From NCBI GenBank assembly GCA_003427395.1, contig BFEA01000281.1:310232-363413 (forward strand): 53,182 bases of DNA, in the 5' to 3' direction. The translations under genes were made by a program, and so were the position numbers. The stretch is from Chara braunii (Eukaryota; Streptophyta; Charophyceae; Charales; Characeae). The notes beneath the pieces were generated by a model. The model was not told the origin of the DNA, did not search any database, and saw only the letters and a program-made list of their open reading frames with translations. Below, piece after piece: positions 1 through 10,704 of the stretch (position 1 is its first letter; the number at the start of each line of letters is the position of its first letter).

Positions 1-42
<42 letters not shown>

Positions 43-203
43 CGTTGTCACCGTATCACATAACTTACACTTGTGACGATCTGGTTGGGAAGTGGGATCC
101 AATATGAAGGCGTTGTAGCCGTATTCTTGCGTAAGTGGCAACCACTTCCCAACTGTGTTGAAATGTAGGGTTCTTTGTGTATTTGCTGTTCATATTGTAT
201 TGC

Positions 204-256
<53 letters not shown>

Positions 257-423
257 ATTGTTGTTACCGTATCACATATTAACTTACACTTGTGACGATC
301 TGGTTGGGAGGTGGGAGCCATATACGAAGACGTTGTAGCCGTATTCTGGCGTAAGTGGCACCCACTTCCCAACCGTGTTGAAATGTGGAGTTCTTTGTGT
401 GTTTGCTGTTCATATTGCATTGC

Positions 424-476
<53 letters not shown>

Positions 477-495
477 NCTCTCTCTCTCTCTCTCT
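1..495 (+). repeat. (CT)n microsatellites with two copies of a foldback unit
   Basis: Three long CT runs (1-40, 206-253, 426-495, with one n at 477) separate two near-identical units at 41-205 and 254-425. Each unit holds an imperfect inverted repeat (about 73-158 and 292-378) whose arms read TGACGATCTGGTTGGGA and the matching CCACTTCCCAAC. The same unit occurs in opposite orientation near 2.7-3.3 kb. Arg-Glu or Ser-Leu open frames across this stretch are translations of the dinucleotide repeat and are not genes. Confidence 0.9.
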
Positions 496-577
496 TCGAC
501 AATGTTCGGGATGATTCGCATTTAAAAGTTCTGTATACATTATAGAGCGTTTCAGTAATTCGCTTGTAAATTAAACG

Positions 578-1190
578 TTGTATGTGTCATGTAGCTTTGC
601 AATGGCACTCCGTCGCAGGTATGAAGATCTTTCATTGTCCCTGAAACACCGAGAGGAAAGACACCTACAAGCGAGGATGAGCCAAAACACTGTGATCAGG
701 AAAGAGAAGGGGAAATTTCAGCAAAAGACAAATGAAAGAAGTAAGACATCACCGTTGATTTGGATCAATTGCTGTCATCACCTGCCGGTAGTGCAAAATG
801 GTAGCGAAATGCTAACTAGTTTTTCGATAACGAAATCTGAGATAGCCTTGAATATGTTTGTGCGGTTGTGGTTGTTTCTCCTGCCAAACGAATGCATGTG
901 AGTGGCGGATACCAACTTTCAACTTGTGGTTGTTATACTCGTTGTTGCAGGCCGCCAGATTTTACAAGGAGGGAGAAATTGCCGAAAGGAGGCAAAAAAG
1001 GTGAAGCATTGGGCGGGTGGCATGCGAGACAAATGTGACTTATTCGGAAAAAGGCAAAAAGACAGTCTGTTGAGGTCCGTTGCCAAAACTTTTGTACACT
1101 CGACAACGAGGGACGCATCATTCTACCCTTCAGAGGACGACTTCTTGAATGCGTGGCAGTTGGCTGCTAACCTTTTAGGAGAAGATGAGG
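578..1190 (+). pseudogene. Possible two-exon remnant, unrecognised
   Basis: Two open stretches may be exons. The first, from the ATG at 578, gives a very basic, charged peptide and meets a good donor (GTAAGA) at 741. A pyrimidine-rich acceptor ending TTGTTGCAG at 950 opens a second stretch that stays open, in the phase expected from that donor, to another donor-like GTAGGA at 1191. I recognise no domain. The reading frame, the splice sites and the charged composition are the only support. It could equally be decayed mobile DNA. The existence of a gene here is inference. Confidence 0.2.
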
Positions 1191-1385
1191 GTAGGATTCG
1201 GGAAGTATGTAGATGACAATGGTGTGCGGTGTGTGCTTATAGAGTGCAACCGAATGATGACAATGATCCGTGGAGAGTTGACTTGGCACTTGAGACACTG
1301 GTTTTGGGAAGAGAGAGGTCTCCCGCTCATACGTGGCACGCAGTCGGATCATAATAACACCGCGTGAAACGATATTCGTAGCCAA

Positions 1386-1838
1386 ATGAATAAAGACAAG
1401 ACATGGAGAAGGAAGGGCGACGAGTCATGGGGAGCAGAACATTTTAAGAGGGCACTCACAAAAGTCTTTCAAATAAGAAGGGATGACGGAAAGCTTGGCG
1501 TGACCTTGCAGCAACTAGCGTTTACCGAACTCGTGATTCACACAGAAATAGAACAGACAAAGAAGTCAAGCAAGACGTCGGATCAGTTGTTGAAAATGAC
1601 CGCTATTAAGAACGACATAGTTAATACAGCCCAGAACCGAGACACAGTTATGAGTTTCTGCATTTTCAAGCTCGACCGCGACACACGTGTGGCAAATGTG
1701 GCAACACAGTACTACAATGCAGGCAACAGAAAGAGAGGGAAAAGTGCAGTCGACGACAAAGGTAACACAATACATGACTTTGAATTCGAAGTCTTAGCCC
1801 CGCAGACGCAACCGCAAGCTTCATGCGCAGGACCTTGA
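1386..1838 (+). CDS. Unrecognised basic ORF of 150 residues
   Basis: This is an open frame of 150 codons with mixed, non-repetitive composition, rich in Lys, Arg, Thr and Asp. It has no signal peptide, membrane segment or motif I can name. It follows the possible exons at 578-1190 in the same orientation, so it could be a further exon of the same unit. It has no family match from memory. It stands out only because the surrounding DNA is mostly dinucleotide repeat, and it could be chance or a transposon fragment. Confidence 0.2.
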   Translation: MNKDKTWRRKGDESWGAEHFKRALTKVFQIRRDDGKLGVTLQQLAFTELVIHTEIEQTKKSSKTSDQLLKMTAIKNDIVNTAQNRDTVMSFCIFKLDRDTRVANVATQYYNAGNRKRGKSAVDDKGNTIHDFEFEVLAPQTQPQASCAGP

Positions 1839-1940
1839 AAATTTTCCCTTGACTGACACTTTTGTTATTCTGATGGATGGGACATGACTCAAGATCTGGT
1901 GGGATTGCGTGTCTGCAACTCGTATCACAACGACACGTCT

Positions 1941-1943
<3 letters not shown>

Positions 1944-1993
<50 letters not shown>

Positions 1994-2174
1994 CACAGAG
2001 AGAGAGAGCTACATTTTTGAAGTGTGGAGGCTGGGGTAGGCAGAGTTGCGTGGTGGGTGCCACTTCTTATGACAACGGTGTTAATGTCATTATGTGGCCC
2101 CCTGTACAGAACCATGTGACTGGAAGTGACCTGCAGTTGGGAAAAGGAAAGAAAGCAAGACTCGCTTAACTGTG

Positions 2175-2258
<84 letters not shown>

Positions 2259-2523
2259 GACACACAGAGAGAGAGATACATTTTTGAAGTGTGGAGGCTG
2301 GGGTAGGCAGAGTTGCGTGGTGGGTGCCNAGAGAGATAACGACACACAGAGAGAGAGATACATTTTTGAAGTGTGGAGGCTGGGGTAGGCAGAGTTGCGT
2401 GGTGGGTGCCTCTTCTTATGACAGTTGTGCCTTAATGTCATTATGTGGCCCCCTGTNCAGAACCATGTGACTGGAAGTGACCTGCTGTTGGGAAAAGGAA
2501 AGAAAGCAAGACTCGCTTAACTG

Positions 2524-2586
<63 letters not shown>
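1944..2586 (+). repeat. (GA)n tracts with duplicated 80-190 bp spacer
   Basis: GA runs at 1944-1989, 2174-2254 (with AAAG interruptions) and 2525-2585 alternate with copies of one spacer that starts near ACGACACAGAGAG and carries GAAGTGTGGAGGCTGGGG. The copies begin near 1988, 2257 and 2339. The second is cut off at an n (2329), and its last 81 bases (2248-2328) are repeated exactly right after the n (2330-2410). That pattern looks like an unmerged contig overlap and may not be a true duplication. Another n is at 2456. Confidence 0.85.
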
Positions 2587-2588
<2 letters not shown>

Positions 2589-2654
2589 AATGAGAGACAA
2601 AGACACTCTATTTATGGATGATTTTGACATCAATTATTATTCGTGGACATAGAA

Positions 2655-2714
<60 letters not shown>

Positions 2715-2751
2715 TTGCAATATGAACAACAAACATACAAGGAATCCCTCA

Positions 2752-2842
2752 TGACGATGAGGTTGGGAAGTGGGTGCCACTTACACTAGAATACGCCTAC
2801 AACGTCTTTGTATATGGCTCCCACTTCCCAACCTCATCGTCA
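2752..2842 (-). repeat. 91 bp foldback unit
   Basis: This is an imperfect palindrome. The left arm starts TGACGATGAGGTTGGGAAG (2752) and the right arm ends with its reverse complement at 2842, with arms of about 28 bp around a 35 bp centre. The unit is bounded on the left by a GA run, and another GA-rich stretch follows on the right. It is the reverse-orientation version of the units at 73-158 and 292-378. Confidence 0.8.
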
Positions 2843-2907
2843 CAAGTGTGGGTGGAGAGAGAGAGAGAGAGGGGTAATTGAAGGGAGGGAGAGAGAGAGA
2901 GAACGTG

Positions 2908-2995
<88 letters not shown>

Positions 2996-3090
2996 GATAT
3001 GAAATGAGAGACAAAGACACTCTATTTATGGATGATTTTGACATTCGTGGACATAAAAGTAATTGTTTGTTCGTGTTCCTGAGATAACTA

Positions 3091-3138
3091 ACGTCTTCTT
3101 ATATGGCTCCCACTTCCCAACCTCATCGTCACAATTGT

Positions 3139-3197
<59 letters not shown>

Positions 3198-3324
3198 TGC
3201 AATATGAACAGCAAACACACAAGGAACCCCACATGACGATGAGGTTGGAAAGTGGGTGCCACTTACACCAGAATACGCCTACAACGTCTTCGTATATGAC
3301 TCCCACTTCCCAACCTCATTGTCA
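3091..3324 (-). repeat. Half and full copies of the foldback unit
   Basis: Bases 3091-3133 carry only the right half of the foldback unit. A full copy with both arms is at 3234-3324. Both lie against GA runs, so the microsatellite and the foldback unit seem to have spread together. Confidence 0.75.
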
Positions 3325-3334
3325 CAAGTGTCGG

Positions 3335-3407
<73 letters not shown>

Positions 3408-3440
3408 TTGAAGGGAGGGGGAGAGAGAGAGAGAGAATGT

Positions 3441-4056
3441 ATATGGTCCCAAAAGGGTGGTCAAAGCTAGTATGTATACATGATGTCCACTTCAACAATG
3501 TGTATGAGAGTGTCAGTGTACCGTCATTGTGTGTGTGTCCGGGGGGGGAGGAGTCACAAGCTTGGGAGGTGTGCGTGTTCATCTCTTCTTTGTTGTCTGG
3601 AATGAGTGAGTCACAAAATTTATCGACCGGAATGCTCCCCTCTGCTCCAATGGGATACATGCATGCATGAATATGAATAGAGAGGTCTCCGACAGCCAAG
3701 CACCATAAATCCAAACAAAACACCATCACATTTCCAACACGATTCATCACACCACCATCACATTTCCATCACGATTTCCAACATAAAGTCTTGTGTTCAA
3801 CTGTTGATAAACAGTTTATCAACACATAGTTCAACCTTCCAAACGTAGTTCAACATAATATAAACAGATTCTCAACGGTTTATCAACACAAAGTTCAACT
3901 GTTTATCCTGTCACTTCATGTGGACTACATAAGTCACGCACGTTGGTTTCCTTCACTTCCTGTAGACCATGGTGCATGTGCCAGGATAAACAGTTGAAAA
4001 ACAGTTTTTAAACGGTTGTTCAGGGGTGAGGCCCCACGAAAAAAAAAAAAAAAAAA
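3441..4056 (+). other. Gene-free; palindrome and poly-A tail
   Basis: I see no gene. A perfect 21 bp palindrome centred on 3813 (3803-3823, arms GTTGATAAAC) lies in a stretch where TTTATCAACA and GTTCAACTGTTTATC motifs recur. An 18 A tract at 4039-4056 ends the stretch and interrupts LINE L1. It is in the plus sense, so it looks like the 3' tail of a plus-oriented retroposed fragment and not the tail of L1, which is minus. Confidence 0.5.
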
Positions 4057-5060
4057 CGGCGATAATTTTTCTGTTGATGTGCTCCAAAGCCAAGGCTCGC
4101 CAAGGGCACTGGGGGGAAAAGATCAACTGCTTTATCCACTGGAGGTGGAGGGCCCGGACTTGTGTTTGAGGGTCAATGATACCCAAACTGCCCCCTGTTT
4201 TTGGTTGAATCACCGAGTCCCATGCCACCCGGTTGAGTACATTTGCCCGCTCGTCGTCGCCCCGCCATAAGAAGGCTGCTACCCTGGCCCTAAGAGACTG
4301 GTATGCGGTTTTACTCAATGGCCAGAGTACCGACTTATACCATAATGTAGCAAAAATGACGTTGTTTATGGTCAGTGCTCGTCCAAACAGTGAAGTATGT
4401 TTGTTCCGCCATTGGGACAGCTTGGCCAGAGCAGGCGCGCTGATCCATTCATCGTTGGTTGGTGGGCGCACGGTAGCTGACACGGATACCCCTAAAACCC
4501 GCAGTAGGGCTTCCAGGGGTAACCATCGTATGCGAGGAGTGTCAGGGGGTCTCCCCCCTTGATAGTGGATCCACCACCACTGGGTTTTGCTCCCCCAGTT
4601 CACAACCATATCCGAGACAGTTGTAAATCGTTCCATCAGCCTTCTCACCTCTTCATTGTTTTCATGCGCAGCATCGACCATGATGGTTAGGTCGTCCGCG
4701 AAAAGCGAGCATACTGGTATGGCTTCCTCCGGGATCCTTGATATGTTTATTCTGGTCAGGTCCTTATTGGCCTGCAGATTGGCTGATAGGGCCTCCATAA
4801 TGATGAGGAAGAGGAAAGGTGCAATGGGGTCTCCCTGTCGTACCGACCTTTCCAGTTTTATCGGCGGTGCCAGGGACCTATTGATCTGTACACTTGTGGT
4901 AGCATTTTGGTGTAGGATGCTTATCCACCGCCGAAAGACTGGTCTGAAGCCTAATTTCTCCAAACATTTGTCCAAAAAAGCCAGTCAACATGGTTGTAGG
5001 CTTTTTCAAAGTCAATGAAGATAAAGGCCACGTTTTTCTTCGGTTGGCGAGTAAGAGAAG
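4057..5060 (-). pseudogene. LINE L1: reverse transcriptase fragment
   Basis: This is a partial non-LTR retrotransposon ORF2. Reading on the minus strand, RT motif A (FIDFEKAYNHVD) lies at about 4983-5025 in one frame. After a frameshift, a long frame from 4975 carries motif B (SVRQGDPIAPFLF) and the catalytic FADD box, then the downstream thumb region with Trp-rich stretches. The endonuclease, zf-RVT end and 3' UTR are missing. The 5' side stops near 5060 just before motif A, and the 3' side runs into a poly-A tract of another element at 4039-4056. Family membership is sure from the RT motifs. The copy is dead. Confidence 0.9.
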
Positions 5061-5507
5061 GGCTCCATCTCGCCGTTTGCAATTTTGAGGGCCTAGTGTG
5101 GTGAGTATGCCCTAAATATAGAGTACTGCTCCACTGGGCAATTTCGCGGAGTTCGCCTTCCTAGCCGAGTGGCGGCTTCCCTAGCCAATTATCCGAAATT
5201 CCCTTTCGTGGCGTTCAGCCTTTCTCCTTTCTTCACAGAAAAATCACTTCTCCTCACTCTGGCACTTACCCGTGATCCATTGCTGATTCATATGGGTCCT
5301 CAACTTGGGAAGAGTGTGGCACAGTATCGCGTTCCAAGAAGTTCAAGTTGTTCAACTGTTGAAAACCCATGCCCGTTCAAGCTGCGACTGCACTGAGGCC
5401 ATGCCATCCCGTACTGCCCCTGAGATGACAGCATTGGCCCAGGGGTGGAAAAGTCCACAAAGGTGAGCAGTGGAGCCTCATGGATTATTACGAATTCAGC
5501 GCCATAC
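5061..5507. other. No gene seen
   Basis: The sequence has mixed composition without a recognisable domain, repeat unit or RNA. The open frames here are short and not supported by any motif. Confidence 0.5.
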
Positions 5508-5660
5508 TTTTTTTTTTTTTTTTTTTTTGAAAACCTGCTTGCAAGGCCTCTATCCCAGCGGTGGTAAGAGAACCGCCAGGATTGAGGCTTTGGGCGTTGG
5601 GTTGCTCCATCTATTGGTGGGGAACGGCACCTGCTGGAAACCGGGTCCAACGTCCCTTAG
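5508..5660 (-). mobile_element. Solo LINE 3' tail (hairpin and poly-A)
   Basis: Read on the minus strand, this is the LINE 3' UTR core (about 5604-5659), then a hairpin (5543-5590), then poly-A (T run 5508-5528). The hairpin pairs AAG.CCTC.ATCC with GGAT.GAGG.CTT and has an inner GCGGT/ACCGC stem. The loop in element sense is CTCTTACCA. No ORF2 coding sequence precedes it, so it is either a strongly 5'-truncated LINE copy or a SINE that borrowed the tail. Confidence 0.75.
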
Positions 5661-5905
5661 AAACAACAATTGGATACATTGACAGGGCTGTGGCCATCTA
5701 TGCTTCTACTGTAGAGCACCCTCTATCCCGTGGAGCTGCTGATCAACCCTTCCTTTCTGGGTCTCCTAATCATCAGGTCCAGCCATTCATCTAGAAGTTG
5801 TCTGCTGTTCTTTCCTGTTCTAGGTCTCCCTGCACTCCAGTAACCCCGTTAACCTCAGACTTGTTCCAGGTGTCCGCAGCCCCCCTTGTGTCTTGTGTTT
5901 TAAAC
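5661..5905. other. No gene seen
   Basis: This stretch may be the upstream 3' UTR part of one of the flanking LINE tails. It has no coding signal. Confidence 0.4.
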
Positions 5906-6015
5906 ATCGCAGTCGGGCGTGGGGGGGGTGCTGGTAGGAGCAGACAACCCCCTCTATGCCCCCTTTTTGCGACTGGCTCCGTTCCATTGGTGGGGAGCTG
6001 CACCTGCTGGCCGGA

Positions 6016-6047
<32 letters not shown>

Positions 6048-6049
6048 AA
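5906..6049 (-). mobile_element. Solo LINE 3' tail, rearranged
   Basis: In minus sense there is a partial core (about 5968-6014), then a hairpin whose arms are CAGTCG/CGACTG outside and a G-rich run against CCCCC.CTATGCCC inside. The loop in element sense is CTCCTACCA. The poly-T expected at 5900 is reduced to TTTTAAAC. A plus-sense (CA)n-A25 run (6015-6049) cuts into the core, so another poly-A element has inserted or recombined there. Confidence 0.6.
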
Positions 6050-7926
6050 CTACAAGAGAAAACTTTACGTACTAGAAAGGCCGTGGAGTACAAATCAGAG
6101 TCATACAGAAAGAAAAGAAAGAGGGGCCAGACCTTTTGTGTTTGTAGGTCATTGATGGCCATTCAGGTGAAGTCTAGGAAAGTAGCTGGACAATACCTTT
6201 CTCAGGCTGATTCTTCTCACTTGGCATCCCTGCGTGGGTCCTCCCTGATTCACTTCATCACGTCCTTCGTTTTTGTCTGAAGATGAATAGAAATCATTAA
6301 GATGTATAAAACTCGCCCAGTGACAAAACTGCCCGCACGTGTTTTTTCTGCCAACTTCAAACTAGAAATGTAACTCAGACGCAGTTATTTCTTTGTCGAA
6401 TTATATTTCGATAGGCTCCCTTTGTGCATCAAGACTCATTGAAGACATAGCATGTTCTTCTGGGGTATTGCCACGTGGACATGGATGCAACGTCTGCTGG
6501 GTCGAGTGATTGACACCCTTTACACCCTTTGTTTCTTTTTTCTTGTTCTTTTTTGGTAATCATAATTTTTGTTACCGGCGTTGTCATTCTTTTCCTTTTA
6601 AGTGTCCCCCGCCCTCCCCCCCCCCCCCCCCCCCCCCCCCCCAACCATAGCACCAGTTGGATCTTTGCGCTCCTTTTTTTTGTTATCGGGGCCCAGTGCC
6701 AAAGGCCAAGTACATCAACAAATGTAGAGCAAAAAGAGAAGCCAGATTCATTTCTTGATTTATGCGTGTCATGTCATCCTTGAGCAGGGGCCATGCACCA
6801 TCAAGCACACAATTCAAACAGACTGGTCACTCAAAGCCCAACGGAAAGGGGTCACTTCTAGAGCGGCTCGCCTTGTTGCGTCTCCATGGTCGACCTTCTG
6901 CGGCCTGGTGATAGTCCCACAGGCCAGTGCAGCGAAGCCGCAGCTACAATTTTCCTCTTTTTCTTTTTCTGTGCCATAGGGGTTGCGTTGGTCCTGCTTT
7001 CGGTTTTCCTTTTCCATTGGTTTGCAAGCTCCACCCTTTTGCTCTTGAGTTTTTTTGTCTCTGCTTTAAATTTTCTGCTTGTCTATCATGGGACAAATGC
7101 CGTCATCAGGGCAGTGGGGGGGATTTCGTAGCTTGTTGCTGATGGCGAAATGGGCCTTGAGGTTGAAGGTACGATTTGGTTCTGTTCCCCCCCAACCCTA
7201 CTCGGTGTTTTATCATGATGAATCGTCTCTTCTTTTGATAGATGATCTCCCTGCGATGATTAGGGTTGATTGCCGCTTACCTGTCTGAGCCTCAACTCTT
7301 AATCATGAAGGGATTGTTGAGGATTACGCTTGTTATTGTTGGTGAATATATGCGCAAAATGACATCTATACACATCATTGTATAGGACATGTATGCTTTA
7401 TGAGCAGGAGGTCAATCCTTCCCCTGCGTTGGGAAGTAATCAATGCCTCTGCTCCTTCACGTAGAGTACATCAGCTCTGGGGTTTCACTTCATATCTGTG
7501 TTAAGGTTCGCTTTCTGGATTGATCAATAGAATTGGGCTTGATGCCTCGCTTACTGTAGTGCTATGCTAGGTTAGGGGATAGGGTTTTCCCTTCTGGGGA
7601 CATGTATTAATCGATGAGTGAAGACACACTGGTTGGATGTTGATTCATATGGATTGCTGTACATATACAGACCGGTTCTGAAGGTAGGACATAGCTACAC
7701 ACCACTGTATAGGGGCGCTGGACCTGTCTTCCAGCTGAAGCACATCACATCACTAGTATACACATCACATCATGGTTAGGGTTCCGTCTGATATATTAGA
7801 TTGGGCTCGAAGCCTCAGTTTGGTTTGGAGATACTGTAGATCAGATGGATAGGGTCTCCCATCATCTGACATATATTGCTTGACGTGCACACACAGGTAG
7901 TTGGAGGTATCATCACATCTCTGCAT
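6050..7926. other. Gene-free; poly-C tract and decayed repeats
   Basis: I see no gene. There is a 27 C run at 6616-6642. The stretch 7360-7760 has weak copies of the sequence that becomes a clear 47 bp tandem repeat at 7927 (for example CACCACTGTATAGGGGCGCTGG near 7700, shown only as a resemblance). No open frame has a recognisable motif. Confidence 0.5.
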
Positions 7927-8121
7927 AGGAACGCTGGACCCGATTTCCAGCAGATACATTCACATCATTGTACAGGGACGCTGGACCCGCTTTCCAGCAG
8001 ATACATTCGCATCATTGTACAGCGACGCTGGACCCCATTTCCAGCAGGTGTAGCTCCCCACCAATAGATGGAGCCTTCGACGCCGGGACCTAATACGAAG
8101 TAAAAAAAAAAAGAANAAAAA
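7927..8121 (+). mobile_element. LINE 3' tail with 47 bp triplication
   Basis: Here the LINE tail is in plus orientation. The start of the core (ACGCTGGACCC..TTTCCAGCAG) is repeated three times with a 47 bp period (at 7931, 7978 and 8025). The last copy continues into the full core, ending GATGGAGCC near 8077. A short CTTCG/CGAAG hairpin and an A-rich tail with one n (8116) follow. The usual 9 nt loop is not evident in this copy. Confidence 0.65.
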
Positions 8122-8460
8122 GGGGCGACGGCTCGTGGGTCACAACCCACGTTTCCAATAGGCAAAAAAAAAGACTCGTCGGCAGGTCCATCCCCGCCGC
8201 AGTGCGAAAAGGCAAAAATAACATTGGGCGTCATTTCAGACATCAGGCCTGATTGAAATATGCACTTTTGTCATTTTAGGCAGCTTTTTTTTTTTTGTTT
8301 TTCACGCATGGCCTAGACATCTCGGCCGTGACCCACCCCAGCTGTAGTCTAGACATCCTGACCGTGGCCCAGCCAGGCCATGGCCAAGACATCTCGGCCA
8401 TGGCCCAGCCTGGCTGTAGCTAGACATCTTGGCCGAAGCCTCAAGGGGAAAAAAAAAGAA
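8122..8460 (+). repeat. Degenerate tandem repeat around CTAGACATCTCGGCC
   Basis: At least four imperfect units of about 34-40 bp lie at 8308-8440, each with CTAGACATC[TC][CT][GT]GCC followed by a GTGGCCCAGCC-like part. The preceding 8122-8300 is gene-free and holds short A and T runs. Confidence 0.7.
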
Positions 8461-8647
8461 AAGCCGCCCAAGGCCGCTACCCTAGGATCGTCAGATCATG
8501 CGGCCGAAAATGGCTGCACCCAAATGAGCATGGCCCCAGCACAAAGATGACAGACATAAGTCGAGAAAGGGTCCTAATTTTTACTTGGGATTTTTTACTT
8601 CCCGTTTCCCTTTGATCCGATGGAATAGGACTCCAGTCCATGGCCGA

Positions 8648-8801
8648 GGTCCCACTAGCAAAGAGGATAGGATCAAGCTCCTGAAGATGGATGTGTTTTA
8701 TGGAGAGGTGCAGAAAAGCAGTTCAATCTTGATTTCCTGCACCTCTGCACAATTAGGTCCAGATTGAGGCATTCGATCCTATCCTCTTTGCTAGTGGGAC
8801 C
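8648..8801. mobile_element. Foldback element with perfect 27 bp inverted repeats
   Basis: Bases 8648-8674 (starting GGTCCCACTAGCAAAG) are the exact reverse complement of 8775-8801. Inside, GAGGTGCAG near 8704 pairs with CTGCACCTC near 8738, so most of the 154 bp can fold as one hairpin. There is no coding capacity. It fits a MITE-like element or a small-RNA hairpin. I see no clear target-site duplication. Confidence 0.7.
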
Positions 8802-9801
8802 ACGCCCCGTGAGTGCCCACGAAGGCACTAGAAATGAGAAACCAACGGACAGGAGAAAAAAGGAAAAAAAGGGAGATTAAAAAGGGCAGCAGGTGGCGCT
8901 TACTTGAGAAGCTGGGAGCTGCAGCTCCCAGAGCTCGTGACAGGCGCCCGTTTCTACGGCCAGCCTGTAACTGTTTTTTTTTTTCTTTTTTCAAAACTCT
9001 TCTCTCAATTTTTTCCTCACACTACCTACCTACCTCTACTCCTACCTATAANCATACGGGGAAACCCGTAGCATACCAGAGCCGTGTTTTTACGGCCCCT
9101 CGAGCCTGCAGAATACCGGCCAGGGGACGGCCGGTAGCACCAGGGATAAAGCGGACCAATCCCCCGTGCCTCCCCTCAGGCCCCTCCCCTACGAACATAG
9201 CAGACTCTGCTTGATGCCGATCGGGGGATCCAGTGGTCTATCTCTTGGGTAGCGGGTGCCAAGTAAGCCCAGGAAGGCATGAGGCCAATGGGGATTGAAC
9301 TGTCTTAGGTGTATTCTTCTTTTTTTTCTTTTTCCCTTTTTTTTTTTTTCCTTTTCTTCTTTAGCTGTTAGATTCCCTCCCCCCTATTCTCGTGGCAAAG
9401 AGGAGAGAGCTCCCCTATGGCTGTGGCTCCATGTGGTGCTGTATCTCGCCATGTTCCAGCGGAAGATTCATCTGGTGAATGCAACTGCTTAGGGCTTGGC
9501 GCTACCACAACGGGCGAACTTCTTTCTAGGCCTGCTCACACCGGGGAGAGAAAAAGGAAAAAAAGAAAAAGAAAACGAAAAAGAAATTTGTTGAATACTA
9601 ACTGAGGCCCTCATACGCCTGCCAGGTAATGTCTTTTTTGCCTTTTGGAACTCCGACGACGTCAATTTTGCGACTTCGTGTTTTTCTTGCCATTCTGAAC
9701 TAAAAAGGTGACCCACGAGCAGTTCCCCCCCCCAAAAAAAAAGGGTGAGTTCCAGGCACCATTGCGCTCTCAGTGAATTGACTCAAGAGTTCTTTTGTCT
9801 C
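8802..9801. other. No gene seen
   Basis: Homopurine and homopyrimidine stretches, a CTAC-rich patch at 9020-9050 next to an n (9052), and a small dyad (ACCGGCC/GGCCGGT, about 9114-9134). No open frame is convincing. Confidence 0.45.
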
Positions 9802-9905
9802 TTTTTTTTTTTTTTTTTTTTTTGCNCGGGGGGGGGGGGGGGGACAAATACTCCAGTCTATTCGTGGGGAGCAGCACGTGCTGGGAACCGGGCCCAGCGT
9901 CCCAT
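9802..9905 (-). mobile_element. Solo LINE 3' tail with hairpin replaced by poly-G
   Basis: In minus sense the core (about 9850-9903) is complete, but the hairpin position is occupied by a G run (about 9828-9843) with an n at 9826. The poly-A tail (T run 9802-9823) follows. Either the stem has degenerated or the assembly is wrong here. Confidence 0.65.
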
Positions 9906-10704
9906 ATAGCATTACACAAGTCATTTGAGATACCGGGGCCATATACCCGGCTTCGGCTGAGAATCAATCTGAGAACTATTGAGAACTAGTGAAGAAATTC
10001 AAGAGAATTAAAAAGAGGTTGAAAAACTATGAATGACTACTGACCTCTTTTCAAATGCTCAGAACCCCTAGACTCCCAAACAGAACTCTCTAAAACTGTC
10101 CAACACTGTCTTATTCCCTGTCGGGCTCTCACAGGCCTCACACTCCCACTCGGCTAGGTTACAGAGCAACACGACTCGCCCCAGCTCCGGCCAGCGTCGT
10201 CCCAACAGCAACCCTTGGTTGTCCCTTGGAATGCCCACCCCAAAGCATCCCCAGATCTCTCTACCAGGCCTCGCGCTCCTGCAGTCAGCAGGTTACAGGG
10301 CAACACCCCAGCACCGGCCAGCGTCGTTCTGGCATAGAACAACCACAAATCCATGAATGTACCAGTATCAAACAGCCTAGAGCGAGTTGCTAGAAGTCCT
10401 CAGAATCCCAAAGCATTCTCTTTTTTTTTTAGAGCACATACAGAAAAAAAAATTGAGATACCTGGACCTCAACCCGGCCTGCACAAATTTGTAGGGTGCA
10501 TGGATATCTTTAGCGGAGTTATGCTGGGGTACTGTTTCAGGTTTCTTTGGCATATAGAGGGCATGTGACAGGGTTTAGGTTTGGGAGATTGAACAGGACA
10601 GCTGCGTCTGGTCTTGGATTGCCAAGAGCATCTCTTGAAATGCAAGGTTTGGCGGAAGTAAGGGTTGGTGTCCTTCATAATTTTTTAATATCTCATCATC
10701 TTCT
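9906..10704. repeat. Gene-free; 137 bp direct duplication
   Basis: AGGTTACAG.GCAACAC followed by CCGGCCAGCGTCGT occurs near 10154 and again near 10291, a direct duplication of about 137 bp. TTGAGATACC and ACCCGGC are shared between about 9926 and 10455, suggesting two decayed copies of a LINE upstream region. No gene. Confidence 0.5.

Larger units (their letters stand above)
2587..3440 (+). repeat. Mosaic of GA/TA microsatellites and repeated spacers
   Basis: The stretch has GA runs at 2658-2710, 2951-2998, 3142-3192 and 3338-3401 and a TA run at 2910-2951. The spacer GAAATGAGAGACAAAGACAC occurs near 2587 and again near 3001, and GGGGTAATTGAAGGGAGGG near 2872 and 3402. Foldback units lie between the runs and are listed separately. 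There is no coding signal. Confidence 0.85.

Noticed and set aside
206-495. Regular alternation of repeat and spacer as a CRISPR-like array
   Set aside because: The repeats are simple CT runs, the spacers are copies of each other, and the genome is eukaryotic.
190-540. Arg-Glu and Ser-Leu repeat ORFs over GA/CT tracts (also at 1.9-3.5, 15.5 and 16.2 kb)
   Set aside because: They are translations of dinucleotide repeats on either strand, with no codon bias or start context.
4016-5018. Plus-strand ORFs at 4.0-5.0 kb
   Set aside because: They are shadows of the minus-strand LINE RT, whose motifs are clear.
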